The notes beneath the pieces were generated by a model. The model saw only the letters and a program-made list of their open reading frames with translations, did no database searches and was not told where the DNA came from. DNA of 64,000 nucleotides from Stappia albiluteola. GTDB taxonomy: Bacteria; Pseudomonadota; Alphaproteobacteria; Rhizobiales; Stappiaceae. The translations under genes were made by a program, and so were the position numbers. The number at the start of each line of letters is the position of its first letter. Position 1 is the stretch's first letter. This document shows positions 41,343 to 49,123 of the stretch, in pieces. Location: positions 62,001 through 126,000 of the forward strand of contig NZ_JACFXV010000031.1 of assembly GCF_014050225.1 (NCBI RefSeq), in the 5' to 3' direction.

Positions 41343-43823
41343 ATGAGCACCCTTCTCCCCATTGCCGGCACGACCGTCACCGCACTCGACGCGGGCTGGC
41401 GCATGGCCGTCGCCGAAGCGGGCGCCTTCGGCAGGCCTTCCGATCTTGACGGCAGTCTTGTCTGGCATCAGGCGAAGGTGCCGGGCACGGCGGCGGACGC
41501 ACTCGCGGATGCCGGGCTTTTCGACCCCGCCAGGCCGGAGCCCCTGCACGGCAAGGATATCTGGTACCGCACAACGATCCGCCCGCAGCGGCCCGGCCCG
41601 CACCGCCTCCGCTTCGAGGGACTGGCGACGATCGCCGAAGCCTGGCTTGGCGGCAGTCCGATCCTTGCCTCATCCTCGATGTTCGAAGCGAGCGAGGTGG
41701 ATATCGACCTTGCGGGCGAGGCGGAACTGACAATCTGTTTGCGCGCGCTACAGCCGCATCTCGCGAAACGGGGGCCGCGCGCCAGATGGCGCACGCAGCT
41801 CACCCCGGAACAGGGGCTGCGGCTCACCCGCACCACGATGCTCGGCCACATGCCGGGCTGGTGCCCGTCGATCCATGCCGTCGGTCCCTTCCGCCCGATC
41901 CTGCTCGTCAGGCCCGGCTCGCTCGCTGCCGAGGATCTTCGGATCGACGCGAGGCTGACGGAAGAAGGACACGGCGAACTCGCCGTTTCGCTGAAGCTTG
42001 CCGGGATCGTTCCCCACCTCGCCATTTCCTGCGGCGGCGAAACGTCGGCAATGAGGGAAATGCCGGACGGCCGCTACGAGGCGAGGCTCACGCTCGAAAA
42101 CGTCAAGCCCTGGTGGCCGCACACCCATGGCACGCCTCACCTCCACGAGGTCGTCCTGGAGGCAGGCGACGAACGGCTGTCGCTCGGACGTACCGGCTTC
42201 CGCCGCATCGAAATTGACAAGGGCGAGGACGGCAAGGGCTTTGCGCTACGTGTCAATGGCACGCGTATCTTTTGCCGTGGCGCCGTCTGGACCAATGCCG
42301 ACCTGCTGCGGCTGCCGGGCGATGCGGCAAGCTACCGCCCGCTGCTGGAGCTCGCCCGCGACGCGAACATGAACATGCTGCGCGTCGGCGGCACCATGGT
42401 CTACGAAACGGCCGAATTCTTCCGCCTCTGCGACGAGTTCGGCATCCTCGTCTGGCACGATTTCCAGTTCGCCAATTTCGATTATCCGGTTAGCGATCCG
42501 GAATTTGCCGCCACCGTCGAGCGGGAGGCGCAGGACTTCCTGCACGTGACGCAAGGCTCTCCTTCGTTCGCCGTCGCCTGCGGCGGCAGCGAGATCGAGC
42601 AGCAGGCTGCGATGATGGGCGTCTCCCGCGAGAAATGGCAGGGGCCGCTGACGCAGGAAATCCTGCCGGCGGCCTGTGCGCGGCTGCGCCCCGACATCGC
42701 CTATGTGGCGAACTCGCCGACCGGCGGGGCGATGCCCTTCTCGCCGAACGAAGGCGTAACCCATTATTTCGGCGTCAGCGCCTATCGCATGCCGCTTGAG
42801 GATGCCCGGCGCGCCGAGGTGAAATTCGCGGCGGAGTGCCTGGCCTTCGCCAATCTGCCGGAAGCCGCGACCGTCGAGCGCCATTTTCCGCCCGGCCCCG
42901 GCCACAGCCCGGAATGGAAGGCCCTGATCCCGCGCGACCGCAACACAGGCTGGGATTTCGAGGACGTGCGCGACCACTATGTCGAAGCACTCTACGGCGT
43001 GAAGCCGCTCGATCTGCGCTACGGCGATCCCGAGAGCTATCTCGATTTCGGCCGCGCGGTTGTTGCCGAGGTGATGGAGGCGGTCTTTGCCGAATGGCGG
43101 CGGGCGGGATCACGCACCGCCGGCGGCCTCATCTGGAATTTCCGCGACCTCTTCCCGTCCGCCGGCTGGGGTGTGGTGGACGCAACGGGGGCTCCGAAAT
43201 CGGCCTTGTTCGCGCTGAAGCGCGCTTTCCGTCCCGTGGCGCTCGCCCTTACCGACGAGGGCACCAACGGGCTTTACGCCCAGCTTGCCAACGATACCGC
43301 CGATACGCTGTCGTTCAGGCTGGAAATCTCCTGCCTGAACGGGGGAGCCGTACCGGTCGCAAGCGGCGCGCTGGATCTGGAAATCGCGGGCCGAAGCTCG
43401 AGGGCCGTCCCGGTGACCGAGGTCCTGGGCGCCTTTTTCGACGCGACCTATGCCTTCCGCTTCGGCCCGCCGGCGCATGACGTGACCCATGCCAGACTCA
43501 TCGACGCTGCCAGCGGGATTGTCCTTGCCGAAGCATTCCACTTCCCGCGCGGGCGCGGGGCCGCCATGCATGCCGCGCGGCTGGATGTCCGCTGCGAGAC
43601 CGGCGCCGGTGGCAATGCCGTGGTGGTGCTCGCCACCGACCGCCTCGCCCAGTCGGTGCATATTCGCGCCGATGGCTACCTGCCCGACGACAACTGGTTC
43701 CATCTGGCGCCGGGCAGCGAGAGGCGCGTCACGCTGCGCCGCCTGCCGGGCACCGATCACGCGGTTTCAGGGGAAATCGGCCATCTGGGCTCGAAAGAGC
43801 GTTTTTCCTACTCGGCCGGCTGA
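41343..43823 (+). CDS. glycoside hydrolase family 2 (beta-mannosidase-like)
   Basis: 826-residue sugar hydrolase without signal peptide. Domain order: a jelly-roll sugar-binding domain (about 1-190), an immunoglobulin-like domain (about 195-300), a TIM barrel (about 305-620) with RVNGTRIFCRGAVWTNAD, MNMLRVGGTMVYE and VWHDFQFANFDYP, and beta domains at the end. The acid/base Glu lies in VACGGSEIEQQ, where beta-mannosidases have CGNNE; the likely nucleophile Glu is in FAAECLAFANLPE. The gene begins 3 bases after the DUF1839 gene, so it belongs to the carrier-protein operon. It might cut or trim a mannose-containing glycan; its 3' end overlaps the convergent flippase gene by 16 bases. Confidence 0.87.
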   Translation: MSTLLPIAGTTVTALDAGWRMAVAEAGAFGRPSDLDGSLVWHQAKVPGTAADALADAGLFDPARPEPLHGKDIWYRTTIRPQRPGPHRLRFEGLATIAEAWLGGSPILASSSMFEASEVDIDLAGEAELTICLRALQPHLAKRGPRARWRTQLTPEQGLRLTRTTMLGHMPGWCPSIHAVGPFRPILLVRPGSLAAEDLRIDARLTEEGHGELAVSLKLAGIVPHLAISCGGETSAMREMPDGRYEARLTLENVKPWWPHTHGTPHLHEVVLEAGDERLSLGRTGFRRIEIDKGEDGKGFALRVNGTRIFCRGAVWTNADLLRLPGDAASYRPLLELARDANMNMLRVGGTMVYETAEFFRLCDEFGILVWHDFQFANFDYPVSDPEFAATVEREAQDFLHVTQGSPSFAVACGGSEIEQQAAMMGVSREKWQGPLTQEILPAACARLRPDIAYVANSPTGGAMPFSPNEGVTHYFGVSAYRMPLEDARRAEVKFAAECLAFANLPEAATVERHFPPGPGHSPEWKALIPRDRNTGWDFEDVRDHYVEALYGVKPLDLRYGDPESYLDFGRAVVAEVMEAVFAEWRRAGSRTAGGLIWNFRDLFPSAGWGVVDATGAPKSALFALKRAFRPVALALTDEGTNGLYAQLANDTADTLSFRLEISCLNGGAVPVASGALDLEIAGRSSRAVPVTEVLGAFFDATYAFRFGPPAHDVTHARLIDAASGIVLAEAFHFPRGRGAAMHAARLDVRCETGAGGNAVVVLATDRLAQSVHIRADGYLPDDNWFHLAPGSERRVTLRRLPGTDHAVSGEIGHLGSKERFSYSAG

Positions 43824-45097
43824 AGCGAGCGGCGGGCTTCGCCCAGGAATGCCCATGTCGACCCGACCAGCGCGAGTTGCAGGAGCAGGCGCGCCACGGC
43901 CGCGCCGACGAGCCCGCCGAGCACCGCGCCCGCCCAGACCGCCGGCACCATCAAGGCCGCCGAGGTGGCAAGCAGGGCGATGCGCGTCTTCTGACGCCCG
44001 ACCGCGCGCAGGATATCGGCGCCGATGCCGGACAGTCCCATCAGGAAGGGGTAGAGCGCCAGCAGCTTGATGATGTCGGACGTGCCGTCGAAGCCCGAAC
44101 CGATCAGCAGCGGCACATAATCCGCGCCGACGAAAAGGGCAACTGCCACGCAGGCCGACATTGCCAGCGACACGGGCAGCAGCCGGATGCCGAAACGCAC
44201 GCTGTCGGAGCGACTTTGCGCGGCATTGCGGAAATGCCGCGTATAGGTGGCGTAGAGCAGCGCCCGGACCGGGGCGGACGCCGCATCCACGATCTTGAAG
44301 CCGGCCGCGTACTGGCCGGCTGCCGCATCGCCCAGCGTTTCGGCGACGACCGGCTTGTCGAGATCGCCGACACCGCCGATCGCCACATATTCCAGGCAGA
44401 ATTGCAGCCCGAGCTTCAGGTCCTCGCGCACGATGGTCGGCTTCGGACGGCCGCAAAGGATCACCACGAGCGTGACGGCGACGGCCGCGCTCAGCGCCGA
44501 TGCCGCCAGGTACCACCAGGCGAAGACGGCAAGCGTCAGCTCCGGCTCGACCAGGATCGCAAGCCCGAGAAAGGCCAGGCGCATGGTGGCGATCAGCACG
44601 TTGACGAAAAGCTGCTCGCGCGCCCGGTCGAATGCCATGAAGGCATTGGCCGAGAGCCCGACGAGGCGGCCGCAGACCATGTGCGACACGGCGATGGCCA
44701 CGATCGGCGCGATCGCCAGCGCATCGCCGGCGAGCCCGTATCCGATGGCGATCGCCGCAAGGCCGACCACCGGCAGGGTGAGCAGGATCATCGTCACCGC
44801 ATGGCCGAAATAGCGCGGGAACTGCTCGGGATGGACGGCAACGCGCTGGATCATCAGGTGATCGGCGCCGAGCCCGATCAGCAGCACGCCGATCAGGCCG
44901 ACGCTGGAAAGGGTGACGAAGACGCCATAGCCCGCCGGCCCCAGATAGCGGGAGACCAGCATGAAATAGCCGAACTGGATGACGAGCTGCAGGCCGAAAT
45001 TGAACGTATAGGTGACCGTATTGCGGGCAAGCGGCGACGCGCGAAGTCGGCGGGCAAGGGTGGTAAGGCGATCCATCGTCAGTCCATATCGCGTCAT
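43808..45097 (-). CDS. polysaccharide flippase (Wzx/MATE-like)
   Basis: Integral membrane protein of 429 residues with about twelve to fourteen hydrophobic helices, of the polysaccharide-exporter (MviN/Wzx) type. The start TYTFNFGLQLVIQFGYFMLVSRYLGPAGYGVFVTL matches the first two helices of lipid-linked oligosaccharide flippases, and FDKARE-like and AAAGQYAAGFKIVDA segments lie at the usual places. It would move undecaprenyl-linked repeat units across the inner membrane for the surrounding glycan genes. The frame is open to a TTG at 45127, but ATG at 45097 or 45076 is likelier. It is convergent with GH2 and divergent from the deacetylase. Confidence 0.86.
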   Translation of the reverse strand: MTRYGLTMDRLTTLARRLRASPLARNTVTYTFNFGLQLVIQFGYFMLVSRYLGPAGYGVFVTLSSVGLIGVLLIGLGADHLMIQRVAVHPEQFPRYFGHAVTMILLTLPVVGLAAIAIGYGLAGDALAIAPIVAIAVSHMVCGRLVGLSANAFMAFDRAREQLFVNVLIATMRLAFLGLAILVEPELTLAVFAWWYLAASALSAAVAVTLVVILCGRPKPTIVREDLKLGLQFCLEYVAIGGVGDLDKPVVAETLGDAAAGQYAAGFKIVDAASAPVRALLYATYTRHFRNAAQSRSDSVRFGIRLLPVSLAMSACVAVALFVGADYVPLLIGSGFDGTSDIIKLLALYPFLMGLSGIGADILRAVGRQKTRIALLATSAALMVPAVWAGAVLGGLVGAAVARLLLQLALVGSTWAFLGEARRSLQPAE

Positions 45098-45229
45098 TTC
45101 GCGGTTCTGGCCATATCCGCCGACCAAAGCATGAATTCCTTAAGATTTCCGGTCGAAGCTTGGGGGAAATCGCACAGCAGGCCGGAAACGCAGCGTGAAT
45201 TCGGCGACAATTCAGGATCGGGCCGCGCC

Positions 45230-45910
45230 ATGCTCGCCAACAATCTCTACCTGACATTTCACGGTATCGGCGACCCTATCGTGCCTCTGGCCGAGGGCGA
45301 AGGCCGCTATTTCGTCGGCAAGGACGTCTACCGGCAGGTCATCGCGCAGCTTGCGGTGTTGGAGCGGGCGACCGGGGTGAAGGCGCATGTCACCTTCGAC
45401 GACGGCAACCTCTCCGACTACGAGACCGGGTTCCCCGCGCTTCAGGAACATGGGCGCAAGGGTAGTTTCTTCGTGCTGGCCGGGCGGATCGGCAGGCATG
45501 GCTATCTTTCCGCCGCCCGGATCCGCGAGCTGGCCGACGCCGGTATGGAAATCGGCAGCCACGGCCACGACCACGTGGACTGGCGCCGCCTCGACGAGGC
45601 GGGCCGGCGCCGCGAATTCTCCGATGCCCGCAAGCGCATCGAGGATGTCGCGGGACGAGCGGTGACGTCGGCGGCCGTGCCCTTCGGCCGTTTCGACCGC
45701 TTCGTTCTCGCTCATCTGAAACAGGAGGGCTTTGCCCGCGTGCTGACCAGCTCGCAGGGCCTTGCGATGAGCGGAAGCTGGTTCTGCCCGCGCACCTCGC
45801 TGACGCAAGATTTCGACCCGGCCCGCGACCTGGCGCCACTTGCCGGTGCCAGCGCGAGGCTCAAGGGCGTCGCCTATGCCGCGCTTCGCAAGCTTCGCTA
45901 CCGGTTCTGA
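45230..45910 (+). CDS. polysaccharide deacetylase (NodB/CE4 type)
   Basis: 226-residue protein with the NodB homology barrel. VTFDDGN holds the catalytic base and metal-binding Asp; GSHGHDHVDW holds the two metal-binding His. No signal peptide is evident at the chosen ATG (45230), so it would act in the cytoplasm or be exported otherwise. CE4 enzymes remove N-acetyl groups from amino sugars. It is the first gene of a three-gene plus-strand set with the tandem hydrolase and ATP-grasp genes and probably modifies the glycan encoded around it. Long upstream frames are shadows of the flippase gene. Confidence 0.88.
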   Translation: MLANNLYLTFHGIGDPIVPLAEGEGRYFVGKDVYRQVIAQLAVLERATGVKAHVTFDDGNLSDYETGFPALQEHGRKGSFFVLAGRIGRHGYLSAARIRELADAGMEIGSHGHDHVDWRRLDEAGRRREFSDARKRIEDVAGRAVTSAAVPFGRFDRFVLAHLKQEGFARVLTSSQGLAMSGSWFCPRTSLTQDFDPARDLAPLAGASARLKGVAYAALRKLRYRF

Positions 45911-45973
45911 ATAACGGTTCCTTCAGCCCTTCCGGGTTACCTTGCGTTCAAAGACAAGAACGGCAGACAGGGC

Positions 45974-47791
45974 ATGGCCGGCGACGGTTGCGAATTGGCA
46001 GTGCTGGATAACCCGTCCGCGCGCGGCAGCGCCGCGGCGGGTGCGCCATGCTATGTCGACGGCATGGCCGCCATGCTGCATGGCGCGACCGGAAAGACCG
46101 GCGTCCTGTTTCTCAGCCCCTGGGGCTTCGAGGAACTGTGCGCCCGCAAGGCCTATCGCCTGATGGCCGAGCGCATTGCCGGCAATGGCTACCCAGCCCT
46201 TCGCTTCGACTATCCGGGCACGGGCGATTCCGCCCCCCTGCCGAACGATACCGGCGGCTGGACCGGCGGCGCCCGCAAGATGCTCACGCACTTCAAGAAG
46301 ACCCGCGGCCTTGACCGGGTGGTGCTGGTCGGCCAGGGCCTCGGCGGGCTTGTCGCCGCGCGTCTCGCCGCATCGGAGCCGGACATCGCGGGCCTTGCGC
46401 TGCTGGCTCCCGTCTCCGCCGGAAAGGGCTACCTGCGCGCGCTGGCAGCCTGGACGGCCTTCACCCAACCGACCTTCAAGGTTGCGCCGGACGAAGCGGG
46501 GGACGGCAGCCTGACCTCCGCCGGCTTCGTGCTTTCGCCCGAAACGATTTCCGAAATCCGCTCGCTCGACATCAAGCGCGCCGCCTTGCCGGAGAACCTG
46601 CCCGTCCTGCTGGTGAAACGCTTCGAACATCCGGCTGACGATGCCGTCGAGGAGCATCTCGTGGAATGCGGCACCGCCGTCAGGTCCGCGGTCTTTGCCG
46701 GATACGACGCCTATACCAGCGACCCGACGCTTTCCGAAGTGCCGTCGGACGCCATCGCGACGCTCGCCAACTGGATATCCGACACGTTCGAGCCGGGCAA
46801 AGCCAGCGCAGCGATCGAACCCGCACCGGCAAGGCTCGACCTGGGAGGTTGCGTCGAGGAGGCCTGTCGCTTTGGCGAAGACGGCAGGCTTTTCGGGATC
46901 CTGACGCGCCCCATGCCCGGTCCCGCAAAGGCCGGGGTCGTTCTGCTCAATTCGGGCTATGACCATCACATCGGCTGGGCCGGAGCCCATGTCGAGATGG
47001 CCCGCAAGCTCGCCGGGGAGGGCTTCGCGACGCTCAGGATCGACGCGTCCGGCATCGGCGAAAGCCCGCTCATGCCCGGCCAGGGGGCGCAGATCCTCTA
47101 TTCCGACGCACAGATAGCCGACGTTCGCGAAGCCGTCGCCCTGCTGAAGGCGCACGGTATCGGCAAGGTCGTGGTTTCCGGACGCTGCAGCGGCGCCTAT
47201 CTCGCCCTGATTTCCTCCGTCGCATTGGAAGACGTCGACGGCATGGTGATGGTCAATTCCCGCCGCTTTGCCTGGAACCCCCGCCAGGACGTGGATATCG
47301 AGATCCGCAAGCCCGTGCAGCCATTGAAATCCTATCAGCGCAAGCTGCGCGACCCGCGCGTCCTGAAGCGCGCGTTATCCAGCCCGAAAGCGTTCCGCGA
47401 AAGTTTTGCCAAGCTGGTCAAGGGCGTGGCGCGCCCGTTCTTTCGCGCCATGGCGCCCTTGCTGGGCCCGCTTTCGATGCACAACCGGCTCGACCGGCAG
47501 GTGCAGCGGCGCATGGCGAGCTTGCGGCGCCGCGACGTGCCGACCCTGATCGTCTATAGCGAGAACGACCCGGGCCTGGAGGAACTGGCGAGCTATTTCG
47601 GTGCCGATTACCGCCGCATGGAGATTTACCGCAATGCCCGCCTCGTCTTCGTGCCGGACGCGGATCACAACCTGACGCCGAAAGCGGCGAGGCAGCTGCT
47701 GCTGCGCGAGACATCGGCCCTGCTCCGGCAACTGGCCGGCAGCGCCGGCAATCTGGACGAGCGAACCGACGCGATCGAGGCGGCGCAATGA
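45974..47791 (+). CDS. tandem alpha/beta hydrolase-fold protein without Ser nucleophiles
   Basis: 605-residue protein with two alpha/beta-hydrolase domains. Domain 1 (about 40-270) has GVLFLSPWGFEEL, YPALRFDYPGTGDS and, where the G-x-S-x-G elbow should be, GQGLGG, so position 122 is Gly. Domain 2 (about 315-590) has GVVLLNSGYDHHIG, FATLRIDASGIGES and SGRCSGAYLAL with Cys405 at the nucleophile site. The C-terminal VPDADHNLTP keeps the His. The two halves resemble the paired hydrolases of exosortase-associated exopolysaccharide loci, fused here. It overlaps the ATP-grasp gene by ATGA. Confidence 0.84.
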   Translation: MAGDGCELAVLDNPSARGSAAAGAPCYVDGMAAMLHGATGKTGVLFLSPWGFEELCARKAYRLMAERIAGNGYPALRFDYPGTGDSAPLPNDTGGWTGGARKMLTHFKKTRGLDRVVLVGQGLGGLVAARLAASEPDIAGLALLAPVSAGKGYLRALAAWTAFTQPTFKVAPDEAGDGSLTSAGFVLSPETISEIRSLDIKRAALPENLPVLLVKRFEHPADDAVEEHLVECGTAVRSAVFAGYDAYTSDPTLSEVPSDAIATLANWISDTFEPGKASAAIEPAPARLDLGGCVEEACRFGEDGRLFGILTRPMPGPAKAGVVLLNSGYDHHIGWAGAHVEMARKLAGEGFATLRIDASGIGESPLMPGQGAQILYSDAQIADVREAVALLKAHGIGKVVVSGRCSGAYLALISSVALEDVDGMVMVNSRRFAWNPRQDVDIEIRKPVQPLKSYQRKLRDPRVLKRALSSPKAFRESFAKLVKGVARPFFRAMAPLLGPLSMHNRLDRQVQRRMASLRRRDVPTLIVYSENDPGLEELASYFGADYRRMEIYRNARLVFVPDADHNLTPKAARQLLLRETSALLRQLAGSAGNLDERTDAIEAAQ

Positions 47792-48990
47792 TGAACCATC
47801 ATCAAAGTGCGCCGGCCCCGGGCAACGATCCGGTCCAGTCCGCGATGCGCAGGCGATCCCTCGCCAAGCGGCTCGCGCGCTATTGGCGCATCCTTTCGGA
47901 AGACTTCCCGATCTATATCCGGACGCGGAATAAAAAGAGCTTCGCCGCCCAGGCGGCCGAAATCTATACGCTCTACCGGCTCTACGGCTATCTGCCCTAC
48001 CAGTACCTGAAGCACGGACTTTACCGAAAGGGCTTCGGGCGGGAGATATTCGGCTACATTCCGCCGGAACTGCTGCATAGAACGCGCGACCGCGCCAATG
48101 CCGCCGGCGACCAGCGCCTCGTGCGCGACAAGCTCGCCTTCGAGGAGCGGATGGCCTCCCGTGGTATCCGCACCGCCCGGACGCTCTTCATCCTTGGCCG
48201 CGACGGCATCGTCGACCGCTCGGGCAATGCCGTGCCGTTCGAGGCATTCCTCCGGCAGGCGGCCACGCATTTCCTGCCCAAGGGGCTGATCGTCAAACCG
48301 AAGGATGGCGGCTCCGGCAGCGCGGTCTTCCGGGTGGAGATCCGGGACCGCGCCTTGCTGCACGATGGCCGGCCACTCGACGGGCAGGCTTTCGCCGATC
48401 TCGTCTTCAACACCAACAACGGCCATTTCTGGAACGATTTCCTGATTCAGGAGGCGATCGTCCAGCATCCCGAACTCGACCGCTTCAACGCGAGTTCCGT
48501 CAACAGCGTGCGCATCGACACCTTCATCGACGACAAGGGCGCGGTGCGCCTCAATGCCGCCGTGCTGAAGGTCGGCGCACCAGGCAGCATCACCGACAAT
48601 GCCTCGCGCGGCGGATACATGATCGGCATCGACCTTGCGACCGGCAAGCTGACCGGCAAGGCCCGCACCGACGCGAAATTCGGCGGCACGTTCCACGACC
48701 TGCAGGAGCGTTTCGGCATCGATCCGAAGACCTTCCGCCTCCCCCACTGGCCGCACCTGCTCGAAACGGCGAAAAACGCGGCCGACGCCATGCGGCCCTT
48801 CCGCGCGCTCGGCTGGGACGTGGCCATATCCCGGGGCGGGCCGGTGGTGATCGAAACCAACGACGACTACGGCGTCGACGTGCTGCAGGAAATGAACGGC
48901 GGCTATGCGACAAGGCCTCTGGGCGAGGCTTATCTCGACCATTACGCGAAGGACAAGACGGCCATTCTCGCCGCGATCGGCAAGCGCTGA
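47788..48990 (+). CDS. sugar-transfer-associated ATP-grasp protein
   Basis: 400-residue soluble or peripheral protein of the ATP-grasp type seen near sugar-transfer genes. Markers are LPKGLIVKPKDGGSGSAV, with the Lys and glycine loop that bind ATP, FNASSVNSVRIDTFID in the middle with Arg and Asp, and GPVVIETNDDYGVD, the acidic metal-binding end. ATP-grasp enzymes form amide or ester bonds using acyl phosphates, so this protein could link a carboxylate to a sugar amine or hydroxyl. It is coupled to the tandem hydrolase gene by ATGA; a repeat follows directly after its stop. Confidence 0.86.
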   Translation: MMNHHQSAPAPGNDPVQSAMRRRSLAKRLARYWRILSEDFPIYIRTRNKKSFAAQAAEIYTLYRLYGYLPYQYLKHGLYRKGFGREIFGYIPPELLHRTRDRANAAGDQRLVRDKLAFEERMASRGIRTARTLFILGRDGIVDRSGNAVPFEAFLRQAATHFLPKGLIVKPKDGGSGSAVFRVEIRDRALLHDGRPLDGQAFADLVFNTNNGHFWNDFLIQEAIVQHPELDRFNASSVNSVRIDTFIDDKGAVRLNAAVLKVGAPGSITDNASRGGYMIGIDLATGKLTGKARTDAKFGGTFHDLQERFGIDPKTFRLPHWPHLLETAKNAADAMRPFRALGWDVAISRGGPVVIETNDDYGVDVLQEMNGGYATRPLGEAYLDHYAKDKTAILAAIGKR

Positions 48991-49104
48991 CTAGAGCGCT
49001 TGCCACGAAAGCGGGATCGCTTTCGTGACAAGAAACCTCTCCAGGATCAATGCCTTGAGCATATCCTCGTCGCCAAATCCTGATACTCAACAGACCCTAG
49101 AGCG
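48991..49104 (-). repeat. palindromic interspersed repeat, family 1, copy C
   Basis: Copy in reverse orientation to A and D, starting at the first base after the ATP-grasp stop codon. It contains CTAGAGCGCTTG, the hairpin CACGAAAGCG/CGCTTTCGTG (around 49004-49027), CCAGGATCAATGC.TTGAGCATATCC and GCCAAATCC, but the far part of the nested stem has decayed. It lies between two converging operons and may serve as their shared transcript end. Confidence 0.85.
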
Positions 49105-49123
49105 CGGTTCAGGCCGCCACGGA

